Positions 34,745 to 43,677 of a stretch of DNA of 64,000 nt are shown one piece after another; the first letter of the stretch is position 1, and the number at the start of each line of letters is the position of its first letter. The stretch spans positions 62,001 through 126,000 of the forward strand of contig CANNFB010000001.1 in NCBI GenBank assembly GCA_947503785.1, in the 5' to 3' direction. The position numbers and the translations under genes were made by a program. The DNA is from an uncultured Campylobacterales bacterium (GTDB lineage: Bacteria; Campylobacterota; Campylobacteria; Campylobacterales; Arcobacteraceae). The notes beneath the pieces are model-generated. The model was not told where the DNA came from. It was given only the letters and a program-made list of their open reading frames with translations, and made no database searches.

Positions 34745-35422
34745 ATGGAATTACTAGATATAGATGAAAAGATTTACCTTTTAGAAGAAAATAATTTTGA
34801 TTTCCCAAATTTAGAAATGATGAATGGAGATCTTATTGCAATTGGTGGAGATTTTCATCCTCAAAGATTAATAAATGCCTATAAAAATGGTTTATTCCCT
34901 TGGTTTATAGATGAAAACAATTATATCCATTGGTATAGTCCAAAGAAGAGAATGGTTCTTTATCCTGAAGATTTCAAGCTCTCAAAAAGTTTAAAAAAGA
35001 GTATTAAAAACAAAGGTTTTGTTATTAAATCTAATGAAAACTTTGAAGAAGTGATAAAAAACTGTGCAAATATAAAAAGAAAACATGAAGATGAAACTTG
35101 GATTAGTGATGAATTTATCCAAGCTTATACTAATCTTTTTGAATTAGGTTATGTTTTTTCAATAGAGTGTTATTTAGAAGATGAACTAGTAGGTGGATTA
35201 TATGGTCTTTTAATCAATGATATTTTTTGTGGAGAAAGTATGTTTGCAAAAGCAACTGATGCCTCAAAAGTAGCTTTTTATCACTTATGTAAACAAGCTA
35301 AATCAAATGGAATTAAGATGATTGATTGCCAAGTTTATAATGATCATTTAGCTTCTTTAGGTGCAAAAGAAATATCTAGAGAAAAATATTTTGATATTTT
35401 AAAGGTTAAAAATGAAAACTAA
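34745..35422 (+). CDS. aat: Leucyl/phenylalanyl-tRNA-protein transferase
   Basis: A 225-residue Aat: NGDLIAIGGDFHPQRLINAYKNGLFPWF near the start, YSPKKRMVLYPEDFKLSKSLKK, and HEDETWISDEFIQAYTNLFELGYVFSIECY, with GGLYGLLINDIFCGESMF. It attaches Leu or Phe to N-terminal Lys/Arg of proteins, feeding ClpAP/ClpS degradation by the N-end rule. It overlaps the histidine kinase start by 11 bases. Confidence 0.93.
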   Translation: MELLDIDEKIYLLEENNFDFPNLEMMNGDLIAIGGDFHPQRLINAYKNGLFPWFIDENNYIHWYSPKKRMVLYPEDFKLSKSLKKSIKNKGFVIKSNENFEEVIKNCANIKRKHEDETWISDEFIQAYTNLFELGYVFSIECYLEDELVGGLYGLLINDIFCGESMFAKATDASKVAFYHLCKQAKSNGIKMIDCQVYNDHLASLGAKEISREKYFDILKVKNEN

Positions 35423-38207
35423 ACATGATTTAAATGAACTACATAACTTTATTGAGCTTATCTCAGATTTAGTTTTTGTTAAAAATTTAAAGGGACAATA
35501 TACTCATGTAAATAAAGCATTTTTAAATTTTTTTAATAAAAAAAGAGAAGATGTAATTTTAAAAACTGATTTTGAATTATTTAAAAAAGAAAATGCCACT
35601 AAATTCAGAGAGAATGATAAGAAAATATTAGAGAATAAAATAAATATAGAAAATATAGAAGAAGAAATACTAAAAGATGATAATACTATTTCTTATTTTA
35701 CTTCTTCAAAACAAATACTTTATGATTTAGAAAATAATGAAGTTGGTTTATTTTGTGTCTCAAGAAATATAACAATTAGAAAAGAATATGAACTAATATA
35801 TGAAAATAATAAAAATCTATTAAGATACATTGCAATTGAAAGTAATTTAGAAAAAATCTTAAAAAAAATTGTTTCTTTAGCCGAAAGTTCAAATAAAGGC
35901 ACTAAATGTAGTGTTCTTTTACTAGATAAGAGTAAACAGTACTTATTAAAAGGTGCAGCTCCTAGCTTGCCTGATTTTTATAATGAAGCTATTAATGGTC
36001 TTAAAATTGGTGAAAAAGTTGGTTCTTGTGGAAGTGCAGTTTTTAAAAAACAAAGAGTTATTGTTGAAAATATTGATACTCATGAAAATTGGCAACCCTA
36101 CTTAGAATTAACACAAAAAGCAAATTTACATGCATGTTGGTCACAACCTATTATCTCTTCAAATAATGAAGTGCTTGGAACATTTGCAATATATAATAGC
36201 ATTCATAAAGCACCTTCTGATTTTGAATTAAAATTAATTTATGGATATTCAAATATTGCTTCAATTGCTATTGAAAAAGACAATACATACAAAAAAATAG
36301 TTGAAAATGAACATCAACTTACTCAATTATTTAATAATACACAAAGTGGATTAATTCATATAAATAAAGATAGAAAAATCATAAAAGTAAATAAACGTTT
36401 TGCAGATATATTTGGATATGAATCTGAAAATGAGATAATGGAAAAAGATTCAAAAGAGTTACATCTATCAAAAAAGAGTTATGAAGAATTTGGAAAGAAT
36501 TTTATTGATATATTCAAAAATAAAAAAATCTCTGATATAGAATTTCAGTTTAAGAAAAAAGATGGAACTACAATCTGGTGTGAAGTTGCAGGAAAATCTT
36601 TAGATAAAACTCTTCCTTTTGAGTTGCCAGAAGGTATTCTTTGTACAATAAATGATATTTCTTTAAAAAAATCCTATGAAATAAAACTAAGAGATAGTGA
36701 GTTATTAAATAAAAGTATACTAGAAACTATACCTAATATGATTTGGTTAAAAGATGTAGAAGGTAAATATATAACTTGTAATCATGAATTTGAAAAATTC
36801 TTTGGAGCTAAAAAAGAAAAAATTATAGGTAAGAGTGATTATCATTTCAATGATAAAAAAATAGCCGATTTATTTAGGAAAAATGACAAAATAGCAATGA
36901 ATTCACATTCTGCTGTAATCAACGAAGAATGGGTATCTTATGCATTAAATAAGAAAAAAATTTTACTAGAAAGTACAAAAAAAGCAATGCGTGATCATAA
37001 AGGAAACATTACAGGAGTACTTGGAATTGCTCATGATATAACAAAAAGAAAAAAAGAATTAGAAGAAGTAGAAAGACTAAATAAACTATCTGTATCTTTA
37101 ACAGAGTTTCAAGCTACATTACTATCATTATTTGATAAAGGAGATTCAGTACTTTTTAAATGGCAAAATAATGCTAATTGGGGAGTTGAATATATATCTA
37201 GTAGTATTACAAGATTGTTAGGTTATACAAAAGAAGATTTTTTATCTAGTAAAATTAAATATGCAGATTGTATTCATAAAGATGATTTAGATAATGTTAA
37301 AAAAGAAGTTAGTAATGCACTTGAAAATGATTTAATTCATTTCAAACATGAACCATATAGACTTATACATAAAAATGGTGAAGAAAGATGGGTTTTAGAT
37401 TATTCAGTTTTACAAAAAGATTCAGATAATAATGTTACTCATTTTATAGGTTATGTAACAGATATAACAGATCAACAAAAACAACAAGAAATTATTTTTC
37501 AACAATCAAAACTTGCCTCAATGGGTGAAATGATAGGAAATATTGCTCATCAATGGAGACAACCACTATCTATTATTTCTTCAATTGCAACAGCTTCTAA
37601 ACTTGAAAGAGAATTGGGAGTCTTATCAGATGTAGAATTTGATAAGCATATGGAAATTATAAATAAAAACACTCAATACTTATCTGAGACAATTGATAAT
37701 TTTAGGCAATTTATTAAAGCAGATAGAGAATTAAGTGATTTTAATTTATCAAGTACAATAAAAAGTTTTTTAAGTGTAATTGATAGTTCAATTGTAAAAA
37801 ATAATATCAAAATTGTGCTGGATTTAGATAATAGTATTATTTTAGTTAATTATCAAAATGACATGATTCAAGCATTTATCAATATATTAAATAATTCAAT
37901 TGAAGCCTTCGAAACAAAAGAAGAAAAGAAAAGATATTTCTTTATTAGTACAAAAAAAGAAAATGATAAAATTATTATAAAGTTAAAAGATAATGCAGGT
38001 GGAATTAGAAAGGAACTAATAGAAAGAGTTTTTGAACCTTATACTACAAGTAAGTACCAAAGTTTAGGAACAGGGCTTGGTTTAAATATTACATATAACT
38101 TTATAGTACAAGGTATGAAAGGCAAAATAACAGTTGATAATATAAACTTTACATATAAGAACAAAGAATTTAAAGGCTGCGAGTTTACTATAGTTTTTGA
38201 TGACTAA
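35412..38207 (+). CDS. Multi-PAS/GAF sensor histidine kinase, orphan
   Basis: A 931-residue soluble kinase with no membrane helix. Domains in order: PAS (about 8-125), GAF (135-290, LLDKSKQYLLKGAAPSLPDFY ... GSCGSAVFKKQRVIVENI), PAS (305-425), PAS (430-560, MIWLKDVEGKYITCNHEFEKFFGAKKEKIIGKSD), PAS (575-695), then a HisKA-type domain with H-box MGNIAHQWRQPLS-like sequence (His near 712) and an ATPase domain (N-box INILNNSIEAFE, G-box GTGLGLNI). The HQWRQPLS box is typical of Campylobacterota. There is no receiver domain, and no response regulator gene is adjacent. The signals are cytoplasmic; the GAF domain may bind a small molecule. Confidence 0.87.
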   Translation: MKTKHDLNELHNFIELISDLVFVKNLKGQYTHVNKAFLNFFNKKREDVILKTDFELFKKENATKFRENDKKILENKINIENIEEEILKDDNTISYFTSSKQILYDLENNEVGLFCVSRNITIRKEYELIYENNKNLLRYIAIESNLEKILKKIVSLAESSNKGTKCSVLLLDKSKQYLLKGAAPSLPDFYNEAINGLKIGEKVGSCGSAVFKKQRVIVENIDTHENWQPYLELTQKANLHACWSQPIISSNNEVLGTFAIYNSIHKAPSDFELKLIYGYSNIASIAIEKDNTYKKIVENEHQLTQLFNNTQSGLIHINKDRKIIKVNKRFADIFGYESENEIMEKDSKELHLSKKSYEEFGKNFIDIFKNKKISDIEFQFKKKDGTTIWCEVAGKSLDKTLPFELPEGILCTINDISLKKSYEIKLRDSELLNKSILETIPNMIWLKDVEGKYITCNHEFEKFFGAKKEKIIGKSDYHFNDKKIADLFRKNDKIAMNSHSAVINEEWVSYALNKKKILLESTKKAMRDHKGNITGVLGIAHDITKRKKELEEVERLNKLSVSLTEFQATLLSLFDKGDSVLFKWQNNANWGVEYISSSITRLLGYTKEDFLSSKIKYADCIHKDDLDNVKKEVSNALENDLIHFKHEPYRLIHKNGEERWVLDYSVLQKDSDNNVTHFIGYVTDITDQQKQQEIIFQQSKLASMGEMIGNIAHQWRQPLSIISSIATASKLERELGVLSDVEFDKHMEIINKNTQYLSETIDNFRQFIKADRELSDFNLSSTIKSFLSVIDSSIVKNNIKIVLDLDNSIILVNYQNDMIQAFINILNNSIEAFETKEEKKRYFFISTKKENDKIIIKLKDNAGGIRKELIERVFEPYTTSKYQSLGTGLGLNITYNFIVQGMKGKITVDNINFTYKNKEFKGCEFTIVFDD

Positions 38208-38839
38208 TTACGATAATTGACTTTTATCTTTTTCCCTAAAACCTTAGCTTTAGTCATCAAAACGTTTACATCTAGAAAAGCCTTTATTTGAGCTAAAGCT
38301 TCCCTATCTTCCATCTTTTTAGAAGCCTTACTTCCTTCAATAGACTTTGCAACAAAACCAATTGCTTTTTGTCCTTTTGCATGAGCTATATAAAGTGCAC
38401 GATTTAAATGAAACTTTTGAGATACAATAATATAATCATCTAAATCAAACACTTCTTTTGCTCGGACAATTGAATCAAAAGTTCTGTACCCAAAATAATC
38501 TTTTGTGATATATCTAGAAGGAACTCCTGCTTTGATTAAATCTTTGTACATACTTGTAACTTCATCATAATAGTCACTCTTATCACCAGAAACTACAATA
38601 GCATCTACTTTTTTAGCTTTCCAAAGTTTCACTGCAGCCCGTATACGATAAGTGTAAAAGTAGTTTTGTTTACCTTTACTTACATACTTAGCAGTTCCTA
38701 AAACTAAAGCTGCTTTTTTAGCTGGCACTTTTTTAATATCTTCATAAATAGAGTATTCACTATCTTGAGCATGTAAAGTAAATGTTCCTAAAAATCCTAA
38801 TAAAAACAAAGATAAAAATATATTGAGAAATTTATTCAT
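38204..38839 (-). CDS. SanA/YdcF-like DUF218 membrane-anchored protein
   Basis: About 211 residues from the ATG at 38839 (MNKFLNIFLSLFLLGFLGTF signal/anchor). The DUF218 core shows AALVLGTAKYVSKGKQNYFYTYRIRAAVKLWKAKKVDAIVVSGDKSDYYDE and IIVSQKFHLNRALYIAHAKG, which is SanA (vancomycin sensitivity at high temperature) type. It is thought to act in envelope barrier function. A longer reading to 38881 would run into the rlmF 3' end and is unlikely. It overlaps the convergent kinase stop by 4 bases. Confidence 0.82.
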   Translation of the reverse strand: MNKFLNIFLSLFLLGFLGTFTLHAQDSEYSIYEDIKKVPAKKAALVLGTAKYVSKGKQNYFYTYRIRAAVKLWKAKKVDAIVVSGDKSDYYDEVTSMYKDLIKAGVPSRYITKDYFGYRTFDSIVRAKEVFDLDDYIIVSQKFHLNRALYIAHAKGQKAIGFVAKSIEGSKASKKMEDREALAQIKAFLDVNVLMTKAKVLGKKIKVNYRN

Positions 38840-38858
38840 AATTTTAAAGTTCTTATAT

Positions 38859-39818
38859 TTACTTGTTTTTAAACCATTCATTTTGCTCTTCTTTTGTAAG
38901 AAAAGTCCAGATTATAATTCGACTAATCTTTTGCCCATGTTGCATTTCTATTGTGTCATACGAAACTGGTTTGATTGAATCTAATGCATCATAAATAAAA
39001 TCAAGGTTATCTTTTTTTGAAACTATTGTTGTAAACCAAAAACAGTTTTTAGCATATTTTTTACTCTGTTTTATCATAGCTTTTACAAAAGCAACTTCTC
39101 CACCTTTACACCATAATTCATTGTTCTTTCCACCAAAGTTTAAAGAAGCTTTTTCAATTACAGTTTTTGTAAGGTTTTGAACTTTTCTTTTACTTCCAGC
39201 TTGTGCTTCCTTTTGTGACTTATGAAAAGGAGGATTACATAGAGTAAAATCAAATCTATCATCTTCTTTTATAATTCCTGTAAAAATACTGTCATGATTT
39301 AGTTGTAATCTACACTCAATATTTCCTTTTAAAGAAGGATTAGATTCAATAATCTTTTCTGATGATTCAATAGACTCTTTCTCAATATCACTACCTACAA
39401 AAGACCAATCATAAACACTATTTCCAACAATAGGATAAATACAATTTGCACCAATACCAATATCTAAACCTTTTATAGTCTTTCCTTTTGGAATTTTCTC
39501 ATCATTAAACTCAGCTAATAAATCAGCAATATAATGAAGATAATCAGCCCGTCCAGGAATTGGAGGACAAAGATAACCATCAGGGATTGCCCATTTTTTA
39601 ATACCATAGAAATGCGCTAATAAGGCTTTATTTAAAGTTAATACAGCCTCAGAGTTTGCAAAATCAATTGATAATTCATCATATTTGTTTTTAGCTACAA
39701 AATCACCAAGTTTTGGCAAGCTTTTGATTAGCTCAGGAAAATCATATCTTTTATTATGTGGATTACGTGGATGCAATCCTTTTTTGTGTTTTTTATATGC
39801 CATATTATTTATCTTCAT
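38859..39818 (-). CDS. rlmF: 23S rRNA (adenine-1618-N6)-methyltransferase
   Basis: A 319-residue RlmF: KKGLHPRNPHNKRYDFPELIKSLP at the N-terminus, KTIKGLDIGIGANCIYPIVG (SAM motif I) and DFTLCNPPFHKSQKEAQAGS (catalytic NPPF). It methylates A1618 of 23S rRNA. The start is ambiguous: ATG 39818 or the in-frame ATG 39803 (MAYKKHKKGLHPRN), neither with a strong ribosome site; the shorter form would match the usual family N-terminus equally well. Confidence 0.9.
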   Translation of the reverse strand: MKINNMAYKKHKKGLHPRNPHNKRYDFPELIKSLPKLGDFVAKNKYDELSIDFANSEAVLTLNKALLAHFYGIKKWAIPDGYLCPPIPGRADYLHYIADLLAEFNDEKIPKGKTIKGLDIGIGANCIYPIVGNSVYDWSFVGSDIEKESIESSEKIIESNPSLKGNIECRLQLNHDSIFTGIIKEDDRFDFTLCNPPFHKSQKEAQAGSKRKVQNLTKTVIEKASLNFGGKNNELWCKGGEVAFVKAMIKQSKKYAKNCFWFTTIVSKKDNLDFIYDALDSIKPVSYDTIEMQHGQKISRIIIWTFLTKEEQNEWFKNK

Positions 39819-39934
39819 AGTTAATTTTTTTGTATTGTACTATCATCTTGCTAATTGTGAGTTAATCTATAAAATATATCTTGTTTTTAAAGTAACTATT
39901 TAACTTGATATAGTAATATATCATCAGTGTAATT

Positions 39935-40019
39935 GCCCGCGTGGAGAAATTGGTAAACTCAGTTGATTCAAAATCAACCGCTTCACGGCTTACCGGTTCG
40001 ATTCCGGTCGTGGGTACCA
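39935..40019 (+). tRNA. tRNA-Leu (anticodon CAA)
   Basis: 85 nt including the encoded CCA. Acceptor stem GCCCGCG pairs with CGTGGGT, with discriminator A. The anticodon stem GTTGA/TCAAC encloses loop TTCAAAA, so the anticodon is CAA, decoding UUG. The long variable arm (CGCTTCACGGCTTA) and GGTTCGATTCC T-arm fit a class II leucine tRNA. Confidence 0.95.
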
Positions 40020-40113
40020 CTTACATACACTATTTTACTTTCAGTAAATCTATACTATAATATTTAAAATTATTTTTAAAATATTTCAACTTATAAAAAG
40101 GATATAGAAACTT

Positions 40114-40680
40114 ATGATTAAGACAAAAATTCTATTATTAATACTAATCTTCGTATCTTCAGTAGCTACTGCTGCAACTAATTATGTTTCAGATAACTTA
40201 CACACTTTTATGCACTCAGGTCCTGGTACTAAATATAAAATTATTGGTAGCGTTAATACAGGTGAGCATATTAAAATTATTCGAAAAGATTCTAATTTCA
40301 CACTAGTAAAAGACTCAAAAGGTCGTAGTGGTTGGATTAATTCTAAATATGTTTCTAATCAAGCAGGTTTAAAAGAACGTTTACCAAAGCTTGAAAATGA
40401 ACTTACACAATTAAAAATACAATTAGATGAATATAAAGGAAACTTAGACTCAAGAGGTAGTCAGGTTTCTAACTTAGAAAATACAAATTTAAAATTAAAG
40501 AAGCAATTAGAAGAAATTCAAGCACAAAATGATGAATTAGAATCAAAACTTGATACAAAGAAAAATGATTTATTAATGCGTTGGTTCAGCTATGGTGGAA
40601 TGGTTGCTGGTGTTGGTCTTCTTTTAGGACTTATTATCCCTTATTTAATTCCTAAACGTCGTAATAAAAGCCGCTGGTAA
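40114..40680 (+). CDS. SH3-domain signal-transduction-type membrane protein (TIGR04211/YgiM-like)
   Basis: A 188-residue protein with a signal peptide (residues 1-21), a bacterial SH3 domain (about 25-85: YVSDNLHTFMHSGPGTKYKIIGSVNTGEHIKII ... GRSGWINSKYVS), a coiled coil (about 90-150) and a C-terminal membrane helix (about 160-178) followed by a basic tail. The SH3-coiled coil-TM order matches the TIGR04211 family. It probably binds cell wall material in the periplasm. Confidence 0.8.
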   Translation: MIKTKILLLILIFVSSVATAATNYVSDNLHTFMHSGPGTKYKIIGSVNTGEHIKIIRKDSNFTLVKDSKGRSGWINSKYVSNQAGLKERLPKLENELTQLKIQLDEYKGNLDSRGSQVSNLENTNLKLKKQLEEIQAQNDELESKLDTKKNDLLMRWFSYGGMVAGVGLLLGLIIPYLIPKRRNKSRW

Positions 40681-40684
40681 GTAA

Positions 40685-41077
40685 GTGTCTATTTATACTT
40701 TACAATCTCTAGCTGGTGGATTTTTAGATGAAGATTTAGAACATTTTAATAAATATTTTGATGATTGGTGTATTCAATTTGAGAGTTATGAAGATGCTAA
40801 AGATATAGTACAAACTCTTGAAAATGAAGAAGCTATAGATATTGTTGAAATAACACCATTGAGCTATCCTAAATATTTTTTCTCAACTTTAAAAGGTACT
40901 ATTTATACAACACGACAAATTGAAGATAAAATCATTTGTGTTGTAGAGCCATATATGGGTTCGAGTTTCAAAATCGCTGTATGTGATCTTAAAACAAGAA
41001 GAGTACAACTATCAAAAACTAGCTATAAAAGTATTCCAAGTGTTGAAGGTGCTTTTGCTAGTTTTACTAGCGAGTAG
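40685..41077 (+). CDS. Protein of unknown function
   Basis: A 130-residue soluble protein starting at GTG, 4 bases after the SH3 protein stop. It is acidic in the first half and has TLKGTIYTTRQIEDKIICVVEPYMGSS in the second. No family is recognised. The tight spacing suggests translation coupled to the SH3-domain gene. No signal peptide is present. Confidence 0.55.
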   Translation: MSIYTLQSLAGGFLDEDLEHFNKYFDDWCIQFESYEDAKDIVQTLENEEAIDIVEITPLSYPKYFFSTLKGTIYTTRQIEDKIICVVEPYMGSSFKIAVCDLKTRRVQLSKTSYKSIPSVEGAFASFTSE

Positions 41078-41131
41078 CTATCAATTTAAATTATCAGATA
41101 TAATACTTCAGTTTATCTACAAGGCAAAATT

Positions 41132-41932
41132 ATGGCATTACAAAAATGGGAAATATTCCAAGATGAAGCAACAGATTTTTTAAATAATTATTTTAATGCT
41201 AATTTTTCAATGGACGGCGGTTTAGACGCAACAACATCTTATATAACAGTAAGAAAAGGTATTCAGCTTCGTACAACTATTGAAGCAAAATTTGCTTCAA
41301 CTCAAGCAGGACAAATTGTACTCGAATCAGAGAATAAAAAATTTAGCTTTTGCGATAAAAGTAAAAATGAATCAAATAAATATACAGATGAGATAATAAA
41401 ATATTTAAATAAAAACTATTCATCATTTGCAGGAACAAATACTGCGAATATTCATGTAAATATTTCTAATAATATACTTTTTAACTGGGTAAAAACAATT
41501 TATGAAGATAAAAATGTTGAGTGGATTATATCTTCACAAAAGTTCAACAAGTTAACTTTAAAAGATTTACTTTTTATTCCAATAAACGAAATAGAAAACT
41601 ACTTTGATATTAGCCTAGTATTTAGAAGAAAGAAAACCGGAAATACACATATACCAGGTAAAGACATAATAGATTTCAAAGAGCAGTTAGATGAAACAAC
41701 AAAAAACTACAAAATCAAAAAAACTGATAACAAGTACTTGTTAACTACTAGTTCAAGATTATCTGATTTTAATATTGGTAGTAAATATTTAGTAAGTATG
41801 ACAAATGTGGATTGTGAGTATTATGTAAAGAAAAAAGACATAAACACTAACCCTAATATTATGTTTCAACTAAACTTAAAAGATAATATAGAATTTAAAG
41901 GTGAGCTTTTCAAAAAGATTTTTGATTTATAA
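41132..41932 (+). CDS. Protein of unknown function with a possible PD-(D/E)XK nuclease signature
   Basis: A 266-residue soluble protein. In the N-terminal 65 residues, MDGGLDATTSYITV (candidate metal-binding Asp near 33) is followed about 20 residues later by TIEAKFASTQAGQIVLES: an E-x-K with a trailing Gln, the pattern of PD-(D/E)XK restriction/repair nucleases. The rest is alpha/beta with FDISLVFRRKKTGNTHIPGKDI and no family I recognise. It has AAGG before its ATG. It is at the left end of the accessory region that holds the toxin-antitoxin and Septu-like genes. Assignment as a nuclease is a motif-level inference only. Confidence 0.5.
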   Translation: MALQKWEIFQDEATDFLNNYFNANFSMDGGLDATTSYITVRKGIQLRTTIEAKFASTQAGQIVLESENKKFSFCDKSKNESNKYTDEIIKYLNKNYSSFAGTNTANIHVNISNNILFNWVKTIYEDKNVEWIISSQKFNKLTLKDLLFIPINEIENYFDISLVFRRKKTGNTHIPGKDIIDFKEQLDETTKNYKIKKTDNKYLLTTSSRLSDFNIGSKYLVSMTNVDCEYYVKKKDINTNPNIMFQLNLKDNIEFKGELFKKIFDL

Positions 41933-41941
41933 TTTTAGAAG

Positions 41942-41993
41942 GAAGTGTCAATTGGGACAAAACAAGTGTATATTCTGTCCCTAAAATTTCTTA
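41942..41993 (+). repeat. Dispersed imperfect-palindromic repeat, copy A
   Basis: GGGACA (41954-41959) and TGTCCC (41976-41981) flank a 16-base centre. About 40 of 52 bases match copy B at 44743-44795, including GTATAT(T/C)CTGTCCC. It lies between two convergent genes. The form resembles REP elements mobilised by RAYT transposases, though no such transposase gene is in the window. Confidence 0.5.
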
Positions 41994-42755
41994 TTTTTTA
42001 TACTGATATTTTGATATATTACTTTGATATAATTTAAACTTGATGTTTATATTTGATTCTTTTGACTCTAAGCCTTTAATATCACTTTGTTTACGTTCAA
42101 AAATATATTTATATTTATTTTGTTTTTCTGCAATACGTAAAGTACTCTGCTCTAAATCTATATCCAAACTTTTTTCAGGTTTTATTAATACAACATTTGA
42201 TTGAAAAGAATTGATTTTAAAGACATTGTATGGAAGTTTTATAAAACATTTTGATTGTTTTATATTTAAAATACCTTTTTCATTTAGTACAGTGGTATCT
42301 TTACTACAACTATACATTAAATTTTCATTTTTAGAAGCGTAAAAGACCGCTTTTACTTGTTTAAGATTTACTGCACTTATATTTGAAACTTCAATCCAAG
42401 GTTCTTTAGTTTTACCATCAATAGTTTCACTTGTAAATATAGAATAATCAAAATCATCTGAAGTCAAAGAATTAAAAAGAAAGATACTTCCAAAGATCAA
42501 TATCATAAATATAGCAACTATAGAAAAAAGAATCTTTACTGTTTTTGATTTTGTTTTTGTTTTCTTGATTGGCATATCTTCTAAATATGAGCTTGCTAAT
42601 TCTTCTGGTGTTCCAAACTTTTCAACTAATGTTTCGCCATTTGCACCACTTTCATCAATATAACTTTCTATTTCTTTGATAATCTGATTTTTGGTATCAG
42701 TATCTAAATCTTTTAATAGCTTTTTTAAACTTTTTAAATAATTTTCATTTTTCAT
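41991..42755 (-). CDS. HAAS-domain (DUF1700-like) membrane protein paired with PadR
   Basis: A 254-residue protein. An N-terminal HAAS/DUF1700-like helical domain (residues 1-62: MKNENYLKSLKKLLKDLDTD ... LVEKFGTPEELASSYLED) is followed by a membrane helix (about 72-92) and a beta-rich extracytoplasmic domain with two Cys. In Gram-positives such proteins sit next to PadR regulators and serve as their partner; here too padR is immediately upstream (1 base). The extracytoplasmic domain is unknown. Confidence 0.7.
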   Translation of the reverse strand: MKNENYLKSLKKLLKDLDTDTKNQIIKEIESYIDESGANGETLVEKFGTPEELASSYLEDMPIKKTKTKSKTVKILFSIVAIFMILIFGSIFLFNSLTSDDFDYSIFTSETIDGKTKEPWIEVSNISAVNLKQVKAVFYASKNENLMYSCSKDTTVLNEKGILNIKQSKCFIKLPYNVFKINSFQSNVVLIKPEKSLDIDLEQSTLRIAEKQNKYKYIFERKQSDIKGLESKESNINIKFKLYQSNISKYQYKK

Positions 42756-42756
42756 T

Positions 42757-43095
42757 TTATATCTCCTTTAATTTTGAAAAACTGTTTTCATGTGCTTCAT
42801 AAGACTCAAGTAAAAAAGGCAAAATCTTTTTTCCTTTAGTACTTATTTCATATACTCTTTTAGGGTGACCCTTTCCATCTGGAATATTCCATGTAGAATT
42901 TAACCATCCATTTTGCTCCATACGGTTTAGCAAAGGATAAAGAGTACCTTCCTTGATTACCAAATCAAACTCTTTCAAAAAATTTATCAATGCTAGACCA
43001 TGCATTGAACCTTTTTTTGACAAACTTAAAAGTGTATAAAGTTCGATATAACCTTTTCTAAACTGCGTTAACCATTTTTTATATTCATCATCCAA
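42757..43095 (-). CDS. PadR-family transcriptional regulator
   Basis: A 112-residue winged-helix protein: KKGSMHGLALINFLKEFDLVIKEGTLYPLLNRMEQNGWLNSTW ... GKGHPKRVYEISTKGKKIL, the short PadR-s2 type. AGGAG precedes the ATG. Upstream, a perfect 27-bp palindrome overlaps the promoter, indicating autoregulation. Its partner is the HAAS-domain membrane protein downstream. Confidence 0.88.
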   Translation of the reverse strand: MDDEYKKWLTQFRKGYIELYTLLSLSKKGSMHGLALINFLKEFDLVIKEGTLYPLLNRMEQNGWLNSTWNIPDGKGHPKRVYEISTKGKKILPFLLESYEAHENSFSKLKEI

Positions 43096-43121
43096 AATTT
43101 ACTCCTGTGAAAGTATATCAT

Positions 43122-43148
43122 ATTTTACTTTGTATTACAAAGTAAAAT
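43122..43148. promoter_or_regulatory. 27-bp perfect palindromic operator of the PadR operon
   Basis: Half-site ATTTTACTTTGTA, one central base, and its exact reverse complement. A minus-strand TATACT (43112-43117) follows 4 bases later, so the palindrome covers the spacer/-35 region and would block RNA polymerase when bound. It is 27 bases upstream of the padR ATG. Confidence 0.75.
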
Positions 43149-43317
43149 GTATTACAGATAGATATATTATATATAAGTATGCATATTAATTTGTTGACTT
43201 AGTTATTGTGGAGCAGTTATTGGTATTGATATTTTAGGGCTTTGAACTGTTTTTAAGTAGTGTCACAAATAGAAAAGATATATTGAATATTGAGATATAA
43301 AGTAGAATTAAATAGAT

Positions 43318-43351
43318 AAAAAAAGGGACAGTTAAAAAACTGTCCCTTTTT
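43318..43351 (-). terminator. rpsU terminator (bidirectional form)
   Basis: A perfect 13-bp stem (AAAAGGGACAGTT / AACTGTCCCTTTT) with an AAAA loop, 19 bases after the rpsU stop. T-runs occur on both sides (seven on the minus side). Confidence 0.85.
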
Positions 43352-43369
43352 ATAGATTGAATTAAGATA

Positions 43370-43582
43370 TTATAATCTAGATTCGTATTTTCTAAGCATG
43401 TGAAGTTTTTTAAGCATTTTCTTCTTTGCATTAATTTTTTGTTTTTTCTTAATCTCTGTGTTTGGTTCAAAAAATCGTCTAGCTCTAGTTTCTGTAACAA
43501 TAAGATTTCTATCACATTGTTTTTTAAACTTTCTGTATGCTTCGTCGAAAGACTCATTTTCTTTTACTTTAATACCTGGCAT
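43370..43582 (-). CDS. rpsU: 30S ribosomal protein bS21
   Basis: A 70-residue basic protein: [20 protein letters not shown] and [23 protein letters not shown] are bS21 signatures. It is part of the 30S head/platform near the anti-Shine-Dalgarno end of 16S rRNA. It is monocistronic with a strong terminator. A core gene in the middle of otherwise accessory DNA. Confidence 0.95.
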   Translation of the reverse strand: MPGIKVKENESFDEAYRKFKKQCDRNLIVTETRARRFFEPNTEIKKKQKINAKKKMLKKLHMLRKYESRL

Positions 43583-43677
43583 TATAAATGTACCTACTTT
43601 TTTTAGATTTTAGGTATGCACTATATGCAAATTTTGCTTAATTTTAACTTTGTAAGTGTATATCTTATAAAGTAAAG

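Noticed and set aside
43318-43351. Third copy of the GGGACA...TGTCCC repeat
   Set aside because: The shared hexamers are part of a perfect 13-bp rpsU terminator, and the flanks and centre do not match the repeat copies.
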